A DNA stretch of 64,000 nt from Ficedula albicollis (taxonomy: Eukaryota; Chordata; Aves; Passeriformes; Muscicapidae). The notes below the pieces were generated by a model. It ran no database searches and was not told the DNA's origin. It was given only the letters and a program-made list of their open reading frames with translations. Shown one piece after another: positions 45,008 through 60,000 of the stretch. Both the position numbers and the translations under genes were made by a program. Every line of letters begins with the position of its first letter. Positions within the stretch are counted from its first letter, which is position 1. The stretch covers positions 15,034,657 through 15,098,656 of the forward strand of contig NC_021677.1 of NCBI RefSeq assembly GCF_000247815.1, written 5' to 3'.

Positions 45008-48000
45008 CTGGAGCAGAAGTCCTACGTCTTAAAAGGCCGGGATCTCCCTCTGCACTTCTCCCAACATGCTGCTGAGAAAGATAATTTCTGTTTAATGGGC
45101 TTAAATTAGATCCCTCGTGTCAGACGCCCTCAGGCTTTGGGACATGGTAAATCTCAGCTCTGCAGCGTGGCCGTAGCTCTGTGGCAAAGCTGCACATGTG
45201 ATAGATCTCCTTTAAGGCAAGACCTCTCACTGGGACAAATCACTGTGTCAGCAGAAAATTTCCTGCACTGCTTCGTGCAGCTCCGCCAGCGCACACGCTC
45301 CCCTTCTTTGTCGCGGCTGTCCCACCTTCTGCACCTCCCCGGCTCTTTCCCCTCCCTCTCCGTGTTTTCTCTGTTCCTTTTTCCCATACCTGGCACGACC
45401 TGTGCCGGCTGGGAGCCCATCCTCCCCTCCCATCCCAGATCTCCTCTGCTCCCGCAGGTTTCAGGGCTGGGTGCTGGCGGCTCTCCAAGGCGGGCGACTC
45501 CTTTCCAGCTCACATCCTGTTGCCTCGCTCAGATGATGCTGCTGGCCCAGATCAGCCACACGCCCATGGGGCAATCGCGTTTAACCATTAGGTCACTGTC
45601 GCCAGCGGCCGCCTTTGAACCCGCAAAGCTCAAGCAAAGCTCAAGCAAAGCTGGGGGTTCAACGCCCCGAGCCCTGCCTGGCTGCAAAGTCTCCTCCTCG
45701 GGTTCTGACGCACAAATAAGATCAGGACGCACGGGCCCGTTACGCACAGAAGCTCTGCTGGGCTTCCTGCCTCCCTCCCTCAGCAATGGGGGGGTCTGTG
45801 CAGGAACAAGACCTCCATTCTTGGGGAAGGACCGGGGCTGACAAGGAGGGCTTGTGCGACTGCAAGTCCCCCTGGGCTCCGGGCTGCCCTCCCACCAGTT
45901 CACGCGTCCGGCTGAGCAGCACGTGTGTGGGGGGGGCTGAATTTTCTCTTCCTGCCTTTGAAGATGAAGCGAAGAGGGGGGGGAAAAAAATATCAAAGGG
46001 AAACGAATTAAATAATTTCTGCTACCTTTGGTTCTGCGCAAAGCCTGTGCTTCGAGAGCGAGCAAAGAGCAAGCGCCAAACCCATCAGCCTTGTGAGGAA
46101 GTGTCCTTGGAGGGGATCTAAAGCAGGCTGATGGGTGCAAGGGACGGTGCTGTGCCACCTCCCACTGCTCTCTTTCCGAGACGCCTGTTTAAAATGCAAG
46201 GGCGGGTGACTCAGTGTCTAGCAAGGGCGGACAGCCTACACTCCTGCAACGCCCCATCCATCCCAGCCCGTGCTGAGATGGACACCTGAGCTCAGCCCAA
46301 ACTCCTTCAAACTTCCTTTCCTGACCCAAGGAAAAACCTCCATGGGTTTCTACAGGCCGGAAGCTGACCAAAAACATCAGGAAAAGACAGCAGCAAGGCT
46401 CAAAAGTGATGCTTCCAAAGACAAATTCTCAACGTGTGATCTCCTAGCATTAGCTAAAAGCTGTTGCAAGTGAGTGCTGAGATTTTCAACACAGCAGCAG
46501 CAAAGCTCTTCCATAAAACCACATTTCCACGCTCTCAGTGAGGGATTCTAAAGTGCCGCCAAAAACCTCTGTGTGCAGAGCCGGGCTGGGCTCGCAGAGC
46601 AAGGAGCAGCCCTCAGTGCTGTATGGGTGGAGCAGCCTTTGCAGGGTGCCACCCACGGCCAGGGATGGATGGCAGGCATTTGGATGGCCGCATTTCTCTG
46701 CCAGACGCCCACGCAGTCCCTGCTGCAGCTGCTGTGGAAGGGCAGCCTGCCGGCTCTGCTGTGTCAGGCATTCCTGCCTTCGCCCCGGCCCTGCCAGCGG
46801 ACATCCAAAACAAGCACAGGACCATTAGCACCTCTTCCCCCAGAAACATTGTGGGGAAAATGCACTGTTTGAAAGGTGAAGGCCAGGGAGAAGTGGCAGA
46901 GGCAAGGTTTGCCCCCAGTGCCACAACGCTCTGTGCCACAGCATCCCTCTGTGGTATGCCCAGTTTCGAGCCAGCTGTAATTCTGCATTTAATAGCACTT
47001 GGCATGACATCAGCCCAGGACAGTCAGGCAGGCAAAAGCCCTCAGTAGCTCATGGCATCCCCTGATGACCTGCAACCTGCTCCTGAGCATCTGCACAGCT
47101 CTGCAGACTGCCTCCATCCTGCCCTGCAATCCCTCCCTGCCATGGGGAGACCATCCATCCTGCCAGCACGGGCTGGCCTAACAACATATGCACCAGGGAG
47201 CAGGGTGAGGCAACTAAACCCATTTTCCTCTCTGACCAAAGCTTGCCTCTGGGCCCCAGAAGCTAAGCACTGCTCTGGTTTTCCTCACAAAACCCCTTTG
47301 AGAAGAGCCTGGATGAATTCCAACTTGGTTTTATGTCCCAAAGCTGCTTGGTGCCCTTCCCCCCCGGCTCTCCCTCACATGAACATTGCTCCCAGTCATG
47401 AAGCAGCAAATTTTCTTCCTGGCTGAGCAGAGGGGCTGAGACTTTTCCCAGGAAGGTGAAGACTGGAGATCATCTGGCGGGTAGAAATATCCCACTTGAA
47501 AATCACAGTCTCCCAGCATTTTTAGGAGATGTAGTGGCTCAGCTCTACAAATAAACTTCTGAAGTGATTTTCAGAAAAGTTCTTCACCCAGAAGCCTCTC
47601 AAAAGTGCTTTATAAACTTCACTAATGGGCTGTGCAGCTCTCTACAGCTCTCATTCTTGGTAGGGTCTGCACAGAGGTACCTGCTCAGACCCTACCTGCT
47701 GCTAGGGAAGATGAAGGGTGCAGACTGGCATCCCAGAAAGCCTCAGCTAAAGCAGAGACACTCTTGGGTTCCTGCTCTGGGAGCAAACCCTGAAAGGGCT
47801 TGAGCAAAAGACATCAAACCAGGTTAAGCCAGCTCCATCTCTGCACAACTCAGCCAGGCTCCCATGACAATAATGTAGGCATATTCCCTTCATCAACAGA
47901 ACTAAAGCCCCAGGTATAAAGATGTGTCTACCACTGCTGTCTTGAACAGGAACTGACTGAAACAAGGCCAAAACGGAGAGGGGGGGCAATTATTGCATCA

Positions 48001-51000
48001 GCAAAGCATGTTTGCAAAGAGTAATCCAGAATGTCCTCCTGAGATACCCTAAGTTAAAAGGAGTGAACAAGAAGTCCTCTCTGACTCTGCTACAGTGGAA
48101 GAGAAGTGGTTTTTGGTTTTTTTAAACATACCTTGGCTTTCCATGGAAAAGAGATTTTAGAAAGCCTTCCCTTTCTGTGCCCACCACTATGGATGTCAGC
48201 AGGCAGCACAGGACTGGGAGCACTGGGATTGTGGGATCTCACTGGGTCGTGGGATGCTTGCTCAAGGTTGTTCAAGTCCATCCACCCGTCCCGTTCATCT
48301 TCTCTGCCAACACCCATCGTGTGCCCAGCCAGGTCTGGGTGTTCACCCAGTGCTCCAGAGCTGTGCTGGGGGCTGGGAAGTGCCCAATGGACTCAGAACT
48401 GAGCAAACACCAGTCTGGTGAGTCTTACCCGTGTCGGAGGAGGGCACAGCCTTGGTGAGGATGCTGTCGGTGATGGTGGCCAGCATGCTGAAGGCCGTTC
48501 GGGTGAGTCTTACCCGTGTCGGAGGAGGGCACAGCCTTGGTGAGGATGCTGTCGGTGATGGTGGCCAGCATGCTGAAGGCAAACACCAGCGGCACGGCGA
48601 TGATGCAGTAGTGCCACACAGTCCTCATCAGGGCCTAAGGGACGGGACACAACAGATCACTGAAGAGCACAACGGTGACTTTGTGGCTAGAAACAACCTG
48701 GAGGAAAATCACAAGTCAAAGCCATGACTTAGGGAAATGGCGGGAGCCACAAATGATCCGTGGTGGTGCGGCTTTGGCTGTTGTGGGGTCTTTCACAGCC
48801 TGCCATTTGTCTGCACGGAATTATTCCAAGCATGCAGAGCAAATGATACCCTACAATCTGGCAGCACGTTTCCCCAGCACTGCTGTGGGTATTTTTAGCA
48901 TCTGGGAATTAGTGACGTCCCTGCACCCTTCCCCCTGTCTTCTGTCTTCTGTCCAACTCCCGAGGAAATGTTGAACAGCAGATGTATGTGGTGTACTTCA
49001 GGAAGCTTCCATTACTTATACAAAACAGCCTAGAGAAGGCTTTTTGGTTCATTATCATAAATAATTAAAACTAAACTGAGCCTGTCAAAATAAATGAGCA
49101 CGGTGCATTATGTAACACCGTACCTTTGGGATTTCTAATCCTGTTCTGCTGCTTCCCCGCTAATAAATTCACCAAATTCAGTAATCTGGAATAGGTCTTC
49201 TGGCCATGAGTGCACATTAGCGAGCATAATTAGGGAGAGTAATGATTCTGTTATTGCACATATTCTTAGCGGAGACATCCCTCCAGCTGTTTAATGCTGA
49301 AACAAAAGCGGTGAGGCTCCCTAAGCTGTAGGGCTGGAGCGGCTCCCAGCTCATTCACAAGCCCTGCTGGTCAAATGAATGGATTTCTCTGGGGCATGGA
49401 AAGGAAATTCCCCCTTTATTGCAAGTCTCCTGCCCTAACCCATGTCTCAAGGTGTGTTATTGTGGCTGGAAAGTATTTCTGTCACTGGTTTAGCCAGAAG
49501 TTTCATTCTCTGGAGTTCTCTGTCCTAAGATCTGGTCCCTGCCTCTCGGCTACAGAAGATGGAGGAGCCCAGAGACATTGCTCACTAATGACTTGGAAAT
49601 GTTGAGGTTTATTCCCAGTTCCCCTCTGGAGTCACATACAGCCAGGTTTTTCTCCTCAAAGGGGCTCTTTGCCTACCTTTTGGTTAAGATCTAGGCACTT
49701 CTGATTAAGGAACCAGAGAACAAAGACAGAGGAACAGGTATTTGGTACATAAACAAAAGCAAGGAGAATAATTCCTTGCTAGGGCAAATGTCATTGCAGG
49801 ACAACATTGTGGAGCTCATAGAAAAAATCAGTTTGAATCCCTCCTGCTTTGTACAGACTCCCTCCTGGGCTGGGGCAAATGAGCAAAAAGAGCAGAGGCA
49901 TATCTGTGTCTCCTGTAAAACAAGGGGAAATTGCTCCTCACTTCCCTGGGGCTGAGGAAGAACCAAGCCAGGCAGAGCCCGGTCCTTGCTACTCCTCAGC
50001 TGCTGGGTGGTGAGTAGTTTTTCTGAGGTGAGCAGATCTGAAAGCATTTTTTAGGTGAGAGGCAGAATCAAGAGTCTCAGCAGACAACTCGAAAAACAAA
50101 TGCCTGGGAAATGCAGGCAGTGAGGCAGGATGAGCTACAGCCGTGCCTTCAGACAAAGGGAAAAAACTTCCCCATCGCAACTGCCAAGCCCTCCTACAGC
50201 CCTGCCCACGCTCTCCCAGCTCCCATCTGCAGATCAGACTCTGCTTCTTCCCTCCTCTCTTTTTCCAGGTGTTATTGCTGAGCTCCCAGCCCACCCCTTC
50301 CCTTCTCCAGCTGCCTGTTGCTGGGAACATCCTGCAGCCTCTTCCCAGCTGCAGCGCTGTCTGTCTGCTGCTGCTTGTGCCAGCCTTCCAAACCCTTCAG
50401 CCCACCTCCCCTCCCTGTGATATCAGGATGTGTCCTGGAGTGTCTTTCATTAACAGCTAGCCTTTCTCCTCACTTCCCTCCTTCGGGGAGGGGAACTGCT
50501 GCATTTGGAGGCCACATGCTGCAAGGGCACAGCAGGTGGGATGCTCCTCCACCAGCAGCTGTGAAGGATTAAAAGCTTCACCCAGTAACTTCTGCATGTG
50601 GGCCTGCTGCTGTGACAGCACTCATCCCCATTGAGACAGAAAGCCACCCCAGAAACGGATGTTTTCTTGGCAGCCACTTGGACAGAGCCCTTTTTAACAA
50701 GGCAAGGTCCCAGGCAAGGAGGACTGCAGCTGCATTTGCCTATGAATAGTCCTCATGGGAAGTCACTGCTGACCCTGGTCCCCAGGCCCGTGCTGTCAGG
50801 ATGTCCACAGCCCTCCGGGCTTGGCATAATTACTGACTCTAAGATGATTTCCCTTCCTGGCTCCTGGTTCTCCTCCCTGTGCAGCCAGTGTGAGCCTCCC
50901 TGCACTGGGACATCTGTGCTGCCCTGTGTGCCCCTCCACTGCCATCGAGGCTTTCTCTCCTACCTCCACCTGACTCCAGCCTTCCCTGGAGGTCAGTGAG

Positions 51001-54000
51001 AACTCAGTGCACAAAAGCCATATAGTTCATGTTGTTGCTCTGCCTGATTCCCATGGGACTGGGCTTCAGCACAGTCCCAGCAGCACCTGCCCTGCACCTG
51101 GCTGGGGATGCTCATCTCTCCAGACAGGCCAGGTCCACCTTGGTCCCACCTAATTGCTCCCACTCATGACCAAAAAACAATGGGGAGACCTTCAAAGTCC
51201 TTCCCAGGCAATGCTCAGGAGCATCAAGCTCTGTGCAGATGTCCCATGTTAGGGGAGGCATATTGATTTCAGCCAAAAGTGCATGACACCAATGGGAAGA
51301 GATCCTTCCCTGACAGAATCCCCAGGAGCCTCAGAAAGCCCAGGGAGAGGGACCACACTCCACCTGCAGAGCCAAGCCTTGGTCTGTACCCATCCTCCCT
51401 GTGCAGCCTCATCTCAGACACGATTTAGGCTCCGATTAGCTAAGGTGTGTAGGTGCCTCCTCTCATCCATGTAGCTGGGAACCACAAACCTCAACACCCT
51501 GCAGGACTTGGCCCTGACCTCCCCTGGCTGTGGTATGGTTGTGGGAATGGCACTCATCCTACCTGCAGCAGTGGGAGCACCGGTGTCCTGGCAGCAAGGC
51601 TCAAGGCCAAATCCTGCAGGGAATGCTGAAAGGCTGATGCAGCTCCACTGTCCTTTGGGTCCACTGCACTGATGGGGACTGTGAACACCTTTCCTCCATC
51701 CCCATGGCCTGGGCAGAGCTATCAGTGTTCTGAACATGGCTTATCTGAGCAAACACAGTTCCCAGCAGAGCGACCTACATCCACTCAGTTTTCCAATTGC
51801 TGTTTGAGATCGGCATCAACCATCTCCCACGCGGACACAACCAGCAACAGCCAACATCACTTATCCCAAAGAGAGGAACAAAATCACTGCCTTGCTACCT
51901 CCTTCCCCAAATACTCTCATGTTGGGGGATCAGACAACAATACAGCTGCAGAAGGAGCGTGCACAACCTCTGCTGTCTCACTGCAATGTACAACTGCAAT
52001 GATTTTTCCCCACCGTAATCTTCATTTACTTTCTGGGTAGTCCAGGAAATGCAGTCGCTGACAAGACCAGGCCAGGATTCCTGTGCAAATCCGGTGACTC
52101 AGGAGGGACTTAGCGAGTTTCAGTGCAAGATTAATATATTTTTTAATCCCCATAACTATTACTCACACTCTTTATCACGGCCTGGCGCAATGCTGACGTT
52201 GAGTGCGGCTCTGTTTGCGCAGAGGCCCAGGAGGGCTGGTTTTCCCTGCCCCGAAGACCACCCAAGAGGTGGCACTTCCAGGGGCAGAGGCGTCACAGAC
52301 CTCGTGTCACTGCTTGTGACGTTTTTAAAGGCACTGTGGGTGCTTTCCCATGGCCTTACCATGCCCAGGCCCACGCCGGCGAAGACGAAGACGCTGAGTC
52401 TGAGCAGGGTCATCTCCGTGCAGTGACTAGCCAGCTTCCCAACCACCAAACCCTGGACAACCTGGCAAAGGAACACACAAGCACCATTAAGCCTGGCAGA
52501 ACATAATCATTTAAACAGACTCAAAAGAGAATTGCTACTTTCTTCAAGCAAACAGGTCCTTCCATCAGGGTTTCCTTGACAAAAAAGGACCTTGCTGCCA
52601 CAGTAAATGACTGGAAGGCGGGATCCATTATTTCAAGTGTTCTGCCTTCTAGGGAGAGATCCATCCCATCAGCTGGAAGCTTTACTCAGGGTGCATGCCT
52701 GAGTTTACCATCACTGCCTGCTCAGCAGCAGTGACTGACACTTTCTAAAAACGCGTGCAGATACAACTTGTGGTGGGTTTGTGAAATACAATTAATATTA
52801 CAGTCTTCAGTCTTGGCAAATCCTCTCAAAGAAAAACGGTACGTTTGTAAGCAAAGGAGGAAAATGCCTGCACCTTCTCTTGCCATTATTTTAAACTATA
52901 AATATACAAATTGGGTGGTTCATCATTTTTAGGCGGGAAACAAGTATGACGGAGATGCTAATATCCAGTCCCAGCAGAACACGCAGATGTAAAGGATGGG
53001 GAACTGGTTCTACAGATTTTAAACAAAAACTAAGGGGGAGAGAGAGGGAAGGAAGAGCAAAATATTAAAATCCCAGAAATTATTTGACTTCTCCAGCACT
53101 TTGCAAGTGCTGGATGTGCAAGGATTCCCTCTTTTATTTTTCCAGCACTTTGTAAATGCTGGATGTGCAAGGATTCCCTCTTTTATTTATCTGTTCAGCA
53201 TCTCCCATATTTCTGGTGAACCTGGCCCAAGTGGACATGAGAGGAGAGAGGCTGGAAGAGATCATGGTTAAAAAGTCAGACTGACTGCAATACAGATAAG
53301 AGACAGACACGAATCTACTGAGTTTTCCCTGCCTTGAAAGGGTTTGTCAGATCCAAATGAGAACCCCCCTGACTCGAAAGAAGAGCTCTAGTTCAAAATG
53401 CTTCGTTTAGTGTCTTTGGTGGGCTTTGTTTCTGTGGCAGTCCATCCTGGAGAAAACTTCAGTGGTCTGCTTGGACCAGGAATGACACTACACTACACTC
53501 AACCTTGTTGTGCTAGAAACCCAAAGTCAGCTGAAAGGAAATGAGTGCAAAATAAATGAGAAAGTAAGCAAGTTGTTAAACAGAAAAGTTGTTAAACCGT
53601 CAAAAAAAAAAAAGGCTAATAGCAATAGAGTCAAAATGAAGTTGACATAAAGATCAAGCTACAAAATTAATATATTTCCAACAGCATGCAACTGAATGGA
53701 AAACCATCCAAATTCAACCCTTCACTTTGCCTCAGAGCACAAAGGATTGTTGACATGAGGGCACATCACACCAAGAAGACATTCTGGCTCCTGCCTGTCC
53801 TTTTTTGCCGTTGTCCCTTTCTTTGGCCAGGGCTGGAGAGCTTGGCTCACGTGTGCCCAGCTGCCGTGTGACACTGGCACAGGCTCTGCGTGTCCTTCCC
53901 CGGCCATGTCACCTGTCAAGTGGCCTCCGGGTGGACCTGCTGTGGCACGAGGCCTGGACAATGCCTAGGGTGACCTGAGTCATCCTGACCAAAAGCCCTG

Positions 54001-57000
54001 CCATGAGAGGAGGCTGATTGATACCAGCCCCAGCAGCTCCACTCCGGGGGTGGGTGGGGAAGGCACTGAGTGACGCTCCATTAAGCTGAGTGATCCAAAA
54101 AGGGAGAATCATCATTAACTTTTTGCAACTTCCCAGTCCCTCCTACAGCTGGGGCTGTGCTGAGTCACATGGGATGGGGGCTGAGCCTTGTCACAGGGCA
54201 GGGATTGACTCAAGGGCGGCATCACCCGAACCCCAGTTTGGCTCTGCTGAGCCATTGGAGGAAAGGAAACATTTCCCAATTTGCCCAGACTTGAATGGCA
54301 TATTTTATTGGGATGCACTGTGCAGGCACAGCCCAGTCCCTGCCCTGCCTTGAGTCATTAGGGTATATCATCAGCAACATCCCTGGTCTGATGGCCATGG
54401 GAGTGGCACTCCCAAAAACGAGTCCATCACTGCACATGAGCCCCTGAGTTGAAGGCAGCAGGCACCACTGCAGCGGAGACAGGCTCTGAGCAGGCAGGAC
54501 CTGGAGAGGTGCAGAATGAGCTGGCCTCACAGTCAGCAGAGCAGAGGGATGGTCCTCGTGCCAATGCTGGCATTCCCCATGGGCATTCCCACCACCTGGG
54601 CCGTGGCAATAAAAGTGCAAGGTAAAACACCACTGCTGAATCAACCAGCTTGGCAAGGGGATATTTCCAAGGGCAAGAATGAGCCCAAGTCACCTGCTTT
54701 CCCCTTGGGGCTGGGCAGCAATCCTGAGGTGGTACAGTCCCTCCATGGGCTACCTGGGCTGCCTCCTTCCTCTCCAGCATGGACACTGCTGATCCAGCCA
54801 TTAGTCCCAGGCAGGCAAGGCCCATCATCCTGATTTTGGACACAGAGCCTTGATTTAGGTGATAGATAATATTTCCAGCCACCAGTAATTCACTTTCAAG
54901 TCTGAATTCAGACCTGAAAACCCATTACTTCCAGTTGCAGTTTTCCCTGAGCACAGAGCCCCTGTGCTGGCATGAGCAGCACCCACCTGCACAGGCACAG
55001 CTGGGAAGGTGAAAGGTGGTTCCTGTGCACTCTCCCATGTAAGATTTTGGACATGGCTTACCAGGAGATACCGGGGACATCCCAGGTGACTTGGCCATCA
55101 CTACTCCCATGGACAAGTTCTGGTAGCTGATAAATGGAATTTATCCATATTTTTATTCTTACTGGTGTGTTTCGGGCTTTCTCCTTGCACATAAACTCCC
55201 CTTGAGATTGACTTTGATGGGCCTTACCCTCCTGCTTTTCATTTTGCCTGGATGCTGCTTTCCTTTGTAACCTGACCTCCTTTGAAGTCGGGGAAGAGCC
55301 AGTGTACCTGGCTGGAATGCCTGATGCCATCAATAAACAAAAGAGAGAGGAAATTGTTTGCAAGTGAAATAACAGGCACTGCCTGTGGCTGTGTACATAT
55401 GTCACAGGAAAAACCAACTCATCTTTTTTTTCCTCCCCCCTCTCCTTCTTTAAATGCAAATAAGTCTCCCAATAAATGCATAAGAACAGCAAATCTCTGT
55501 TCATCATTTTCTGGATTCACCAAGCTGGGGATTTGTTACACTAGTCCAGCAAATCACATGGAAAAATACTCTCTTGCCTCTATCCCTGCATTTGGTTTCT
55601 GGGAAAACAGCTGCTCCCTTTTACTCAGAAAGGCCAATTATCCATTTGACTGTTAACCTCTAGCAAATTTCAGGAACCCCTTGCAGGATGGCAGAGACTG
55701 TGTTTGAAAGTCCAAGGTGCCAGTTTTTGGAAGACTTTTGAAGTACCAGCCTTGCTGCTGAGCTGACTGGCACCTGCAAGAAGCTGACCTCCCCTGTGGA
55801 GGTTAGAGGAGTTCTGCAGATGCTCAGCTGGTCCTCTGTGCTCAGAGGACATGGGTCTGCTGCTAAAGACCCTTCCATCAGCACCGACTGAAAGCCTGAT
55901 GGAGCCCAGCAAACAAAATAAGCTCCTTTCACCCACCAGCTTGGAAATGAAGAGCTGAGGAGGTTGGAAGGCAGACCCAGCAGGCCAGATGAGCTGGTAC
56001 AGCCCAGAGAAGATGCAGGGCCCCATCCCTAGCAGAGATAGCATGATTCACATCAGAAGCAGCCTCCCACGCCCTGGACCCGTATCTCGCCTTTGAAATT
56101 GTGCCAGCTGGCAGTTCCCAGGCTGCACAGGGACCTGCTGGGGCAACCACGGGGGTCAGACCACGGGGCTGCTCTGCACAGCCCCTGCTGGGGGAAAAGG
56201 AGCTGCTCCACCGACAGCCGCGCCTGAAATCCCCCGAGTGGTTCAGGTCCTGTGGGGGAGCAGCACTGCAAGGAGGGCTGATGGTGAGGACCAAACTGCT
56301 GAAGGCAGCACTTTGCCCAACAGGGGGGAAGAGGATGGTGTGTTTTGCAAACCCCAGCCTAATCGCTTTCTTTCCCCCTCCAGCCCACCCCCCTCCACAG
56401 ATATAAATCCTTCAAAGCGAGGAAACTGGAGAACTTGCTGTTTGTTGTTGCGAGGTCCTTTCTCTCAGTGGGTTTTCCCCTTAGGCATACCTGGCTGTAA
56501 TTAAATCCCCAGCTCTTTAATCATCTCTTTTGCTGTGCAGGGGAAAAAAAAAAAAAGAGAGAGGGACAGACTGGTGATAAGATGATACGCAATGTAAATC
56601 TCTCCTCCAGGAATCTCTCTCATCTTTTCAGGATCGCTCCGTACCAACTTGTCCCTCCAGAAGCTGCACAGCTAGAGGTGGAGTTTGTATAACAATACAA
56701 ATTTAAATGCAGTAAATAGAACAGATGTCTTATGATTTCTTGATCCTCAGGGTTATAAATATCTACCCTTTTGTCCCACCCAGAGTTTTGTTTGGTGCAT
56801 TTTGCTTTGTTTTTTTTTTTTTTTTTGAGAAAAAGCTTTTAAAGGAAAGTTTCCCCCTTTTTTTTTTTTTTTGAGAAAAAGCTCTTAAAGGAAAGTTTCC
56901 CCCACCCCCTTCCATGGTTTGAAATCTAAGCATAAGATGTGACTTGAGATATCAACCAGGGACTTCAGGTATCTCACTTGCCTAATCCTCCAGCAGCATT

Positions 57001-60000
57001 TTCCAAGCCACATACTACACCTGGAAGGTCTCCACGCTATCACATTTGCAAACTAAAAAAAAAAAAAAATGGAGTCTAGGCTCATTTCTGCCCATTACAC
57101 AAAATTAAATTATTTTAAACCATTATGAAATTAATTATTATCTGGAGGGAGACTGAATGGCATTTCACACTGCCAGGCATTCACTATGAGGGAAATTTCA
57201 TTTGCAAGGCTTCTCAGATGAGAGGACTGTGGAAGCCCAGCCCTGGAGGACAGAGGGATTGTGTCCCTGACGGGCTCCCATAACTCTTGCCTGGAGACCT
57301 AGCAGGGATCAGACAAAGATGCTTCAAGCACATCATGAGCAAGGGGATCTCTGCAGTGCAGGCTGCCTGGTGCAGAGGCAGCTCTCCTGCTGTCTGCCTT
57401 CCCCTCCTCATTTCTTTATCTCCCACATGACTTCTCTTCACCTGGCACAGTCCCAGCTCATCAGACAGCCCCACACTTCCAGGGTGCTTCAAGAATCCCT
57501 GCAGAGAATGCAGAGACCTGGATTGCTTGAATTGCCCCCATGTGCTATTTCCATTTCCCCATTCAGTCTGTTCCAGCTTTGGTCATATCCCATTTTCTAA
57601 GCCACAACTCTGTTTCCTCATCAGACAGTTCTTGTCTCAGTGCTGTCTCACTGCCTTCTCACACCCCCTTTTCTGACCTTGCCTGGCTGTGTCCTGACCC
57701 AGACACGAGCCCCCTTCCCACCCTCCCTGCACTTCAACCTGCCCCACACTTTCCTGTATCCCCTGCTGTTAGATGATGCTCACCACAGGGTGAGGTGAGG
57801 CTGAGGAGCTCTGGATGGGACCCCTCAGGTGATGCCTCAATTAGTGCTGTGTCTAAGCTAACAGCCTCCAAGAAGGGCAAACACCTCACCTCCTGCAGGG
57901 TCTGTGTTTCTGGGCTGATTCCCCATGCAAAGGGCTGCTTGAGATAGAAATGACAAATTGCCTATCTAAAATAAGGTGGACTGACTCAAAGCCTCTCAAA
58001 ATCTCCTCTCTAGGTACTTTGCAGCTGGCTTGAATGAGAGGAATGAGGAGAAACAGATTCTTACAGTGCATTGGCTACTTCTCACCACAGCAGGTCAAAT
58101 GAGGTTGGGAAGCTGAAAAACTAGATTAAGCAATTGGAGCATAATATCCTTGGGGTGGGAGAGGAAGGCAGGAAGACACCATCACTATTTGAGTCATCCT
58201 GGGATTGCTGATCAGGCTGGGAAAGGGAGCTGCAACATTGTCTTCTGTAAGAGGAATATGTAAGTTTTGAGAACGTTTAATTTAAAAAACAGAAACTACA
58301 ATTACACAAAGAAATAGCTTCCCCCTCAATTTCTTTGATGTCCCCTTCCAGCTATAAAAGTCCTTAAACTCTATCTTTTTCAAGTCCAGGAAGAGATGTA
58401 AAGATGGGGGACAGGTTTCCTCTAATAGGAGGGCTCAGGGCAAGTCCAAGAGGATGGGAAAATCCTCACAATGATTTATAGACAGGCAAACTAAAGAATA
58501 AAAAAAAATCAAAGCTGAGTATCTGGTTGATGAAATTCACTGAAAATTACATTATATTCCCTATGAATAAAGCTATCATTTACTCAGTGAAGTGGGGAAG
58601 CCAGTCAGCAGATATTAATCATCATATCAGCAGATATTAATCATCATTCACCTATCCAGATTGGTGGAATTCACTTGCACCTCAATCTGCATTTGTATCT
58701 CAGCAGTATCAATTCACTGTACAGCAGAAACAAATGCACCTGAGATTCCAGCTTGGGCAACACAAGCAGCTCTGGGGCTCAGCAGGACAGAGCCAGCACA
58801 CTTGTGTTCCCTGCCTGCTACAGCAACCTGTTCAAACAGAAAGCAGCCATAAAACATTAACCCAGACACCATCTGCAAGAGGTATCTTTGGGTGGTTCTA
58901 GACAGATACCTGAAAGTAAATACATGAATTCTAATGTTTTAAAATAATTTAAAAGCCAGAGAGTGGGAGTTTAATTTGGTCCAGTTGAGGATCTTGTCCT
59001 GCATAAACCAAAGTAGAGCTTGGAACTGATAAAGAGGAAAGAAGTGACAAAGTAAAAAGCAGTGCTTTGCAAGCTCTCAGGTGAGATGGCTTTGCTGTCA
59101 CCAAGAATCAAGTGTCCTGGGATTTTTTAAAAAATAAAGGGTTTTTTCCTCTTTCCATTTTGGTGTTCTAACAGCAAACCTCATTGCACCAACACAAAGA
59201 AAATTTTGTATCCTATAGCCACTTCACTCCTATATTTCTGATGTCCAGAGCCATGCACTGTAGAATAGGCATAGCATTATGGATAGAAACTGCATGGATG
59301 TATGAAAGAAAACTGCCTGGCTGATAAAAGCCAGTTTCTGTGTCAAATGTCCCAAGACAAAGTCTCCCCAGCAAAAGAGATGCTGCACCTGAGCCTGCAG
59401 GGCCCTGCTGGGCTGGATTGTGGCAACAGGAATGATTGGCCTCTGTGGGATGAAAGTCTGTGACTGTGGGAAGGGTCAGTCCCTGGTCAGCACTGCCATC
59501 TGATCATCCTTTAGGAAGCAGAGTGGCTGCTGTAATTCCTGTATCTTCCAGGGCTGTGTCTCTGTGTGGGGTGCCCCAGCAGGGCAGAGGAGGTAACCTT
59601 ATCTGCAGCAGTTTCAACCAAGCCAGCCTGGGGAACAATGGCACTGAAGGCAGACAGATATTGCAGACATAACAGCAGTGTCCTCAAGACAGATATCCTG
59701 GACCTGAGAGCAGTGTCCAGGCTCCATCTAGCAACACAAAGCCACTCCTTACAAGAGCTACTGCTGCCCACGTTACCCAGCCCTAAACCAGCACACCACA
59801 GCCATGCTGCAACTCCAGGTTCTATTTCTGCCTCTGCAGCTGGGGTTTAACTGGTATGGCTCAAGTCAAAAGCCCAGCTGTGGGGAGTCCTTCTGCATTC
59901 AAATGGGGAAGGAGATATGGGACAGGGACTTGGCCCCTCTAAAACCTGAGTGATTCCTGCAGATCCTGGTCTGGGAGGCAGCATACAAGGCTAACATAGG

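Noticed and set aside
54222..54882. Overlapping minus-strand frames of 144 and 151 codons within an SLC22A18 intron
   Set aside because: They lie on the gene strand but match no part of SLC22A18, and the flanking exons already join in phase without them.
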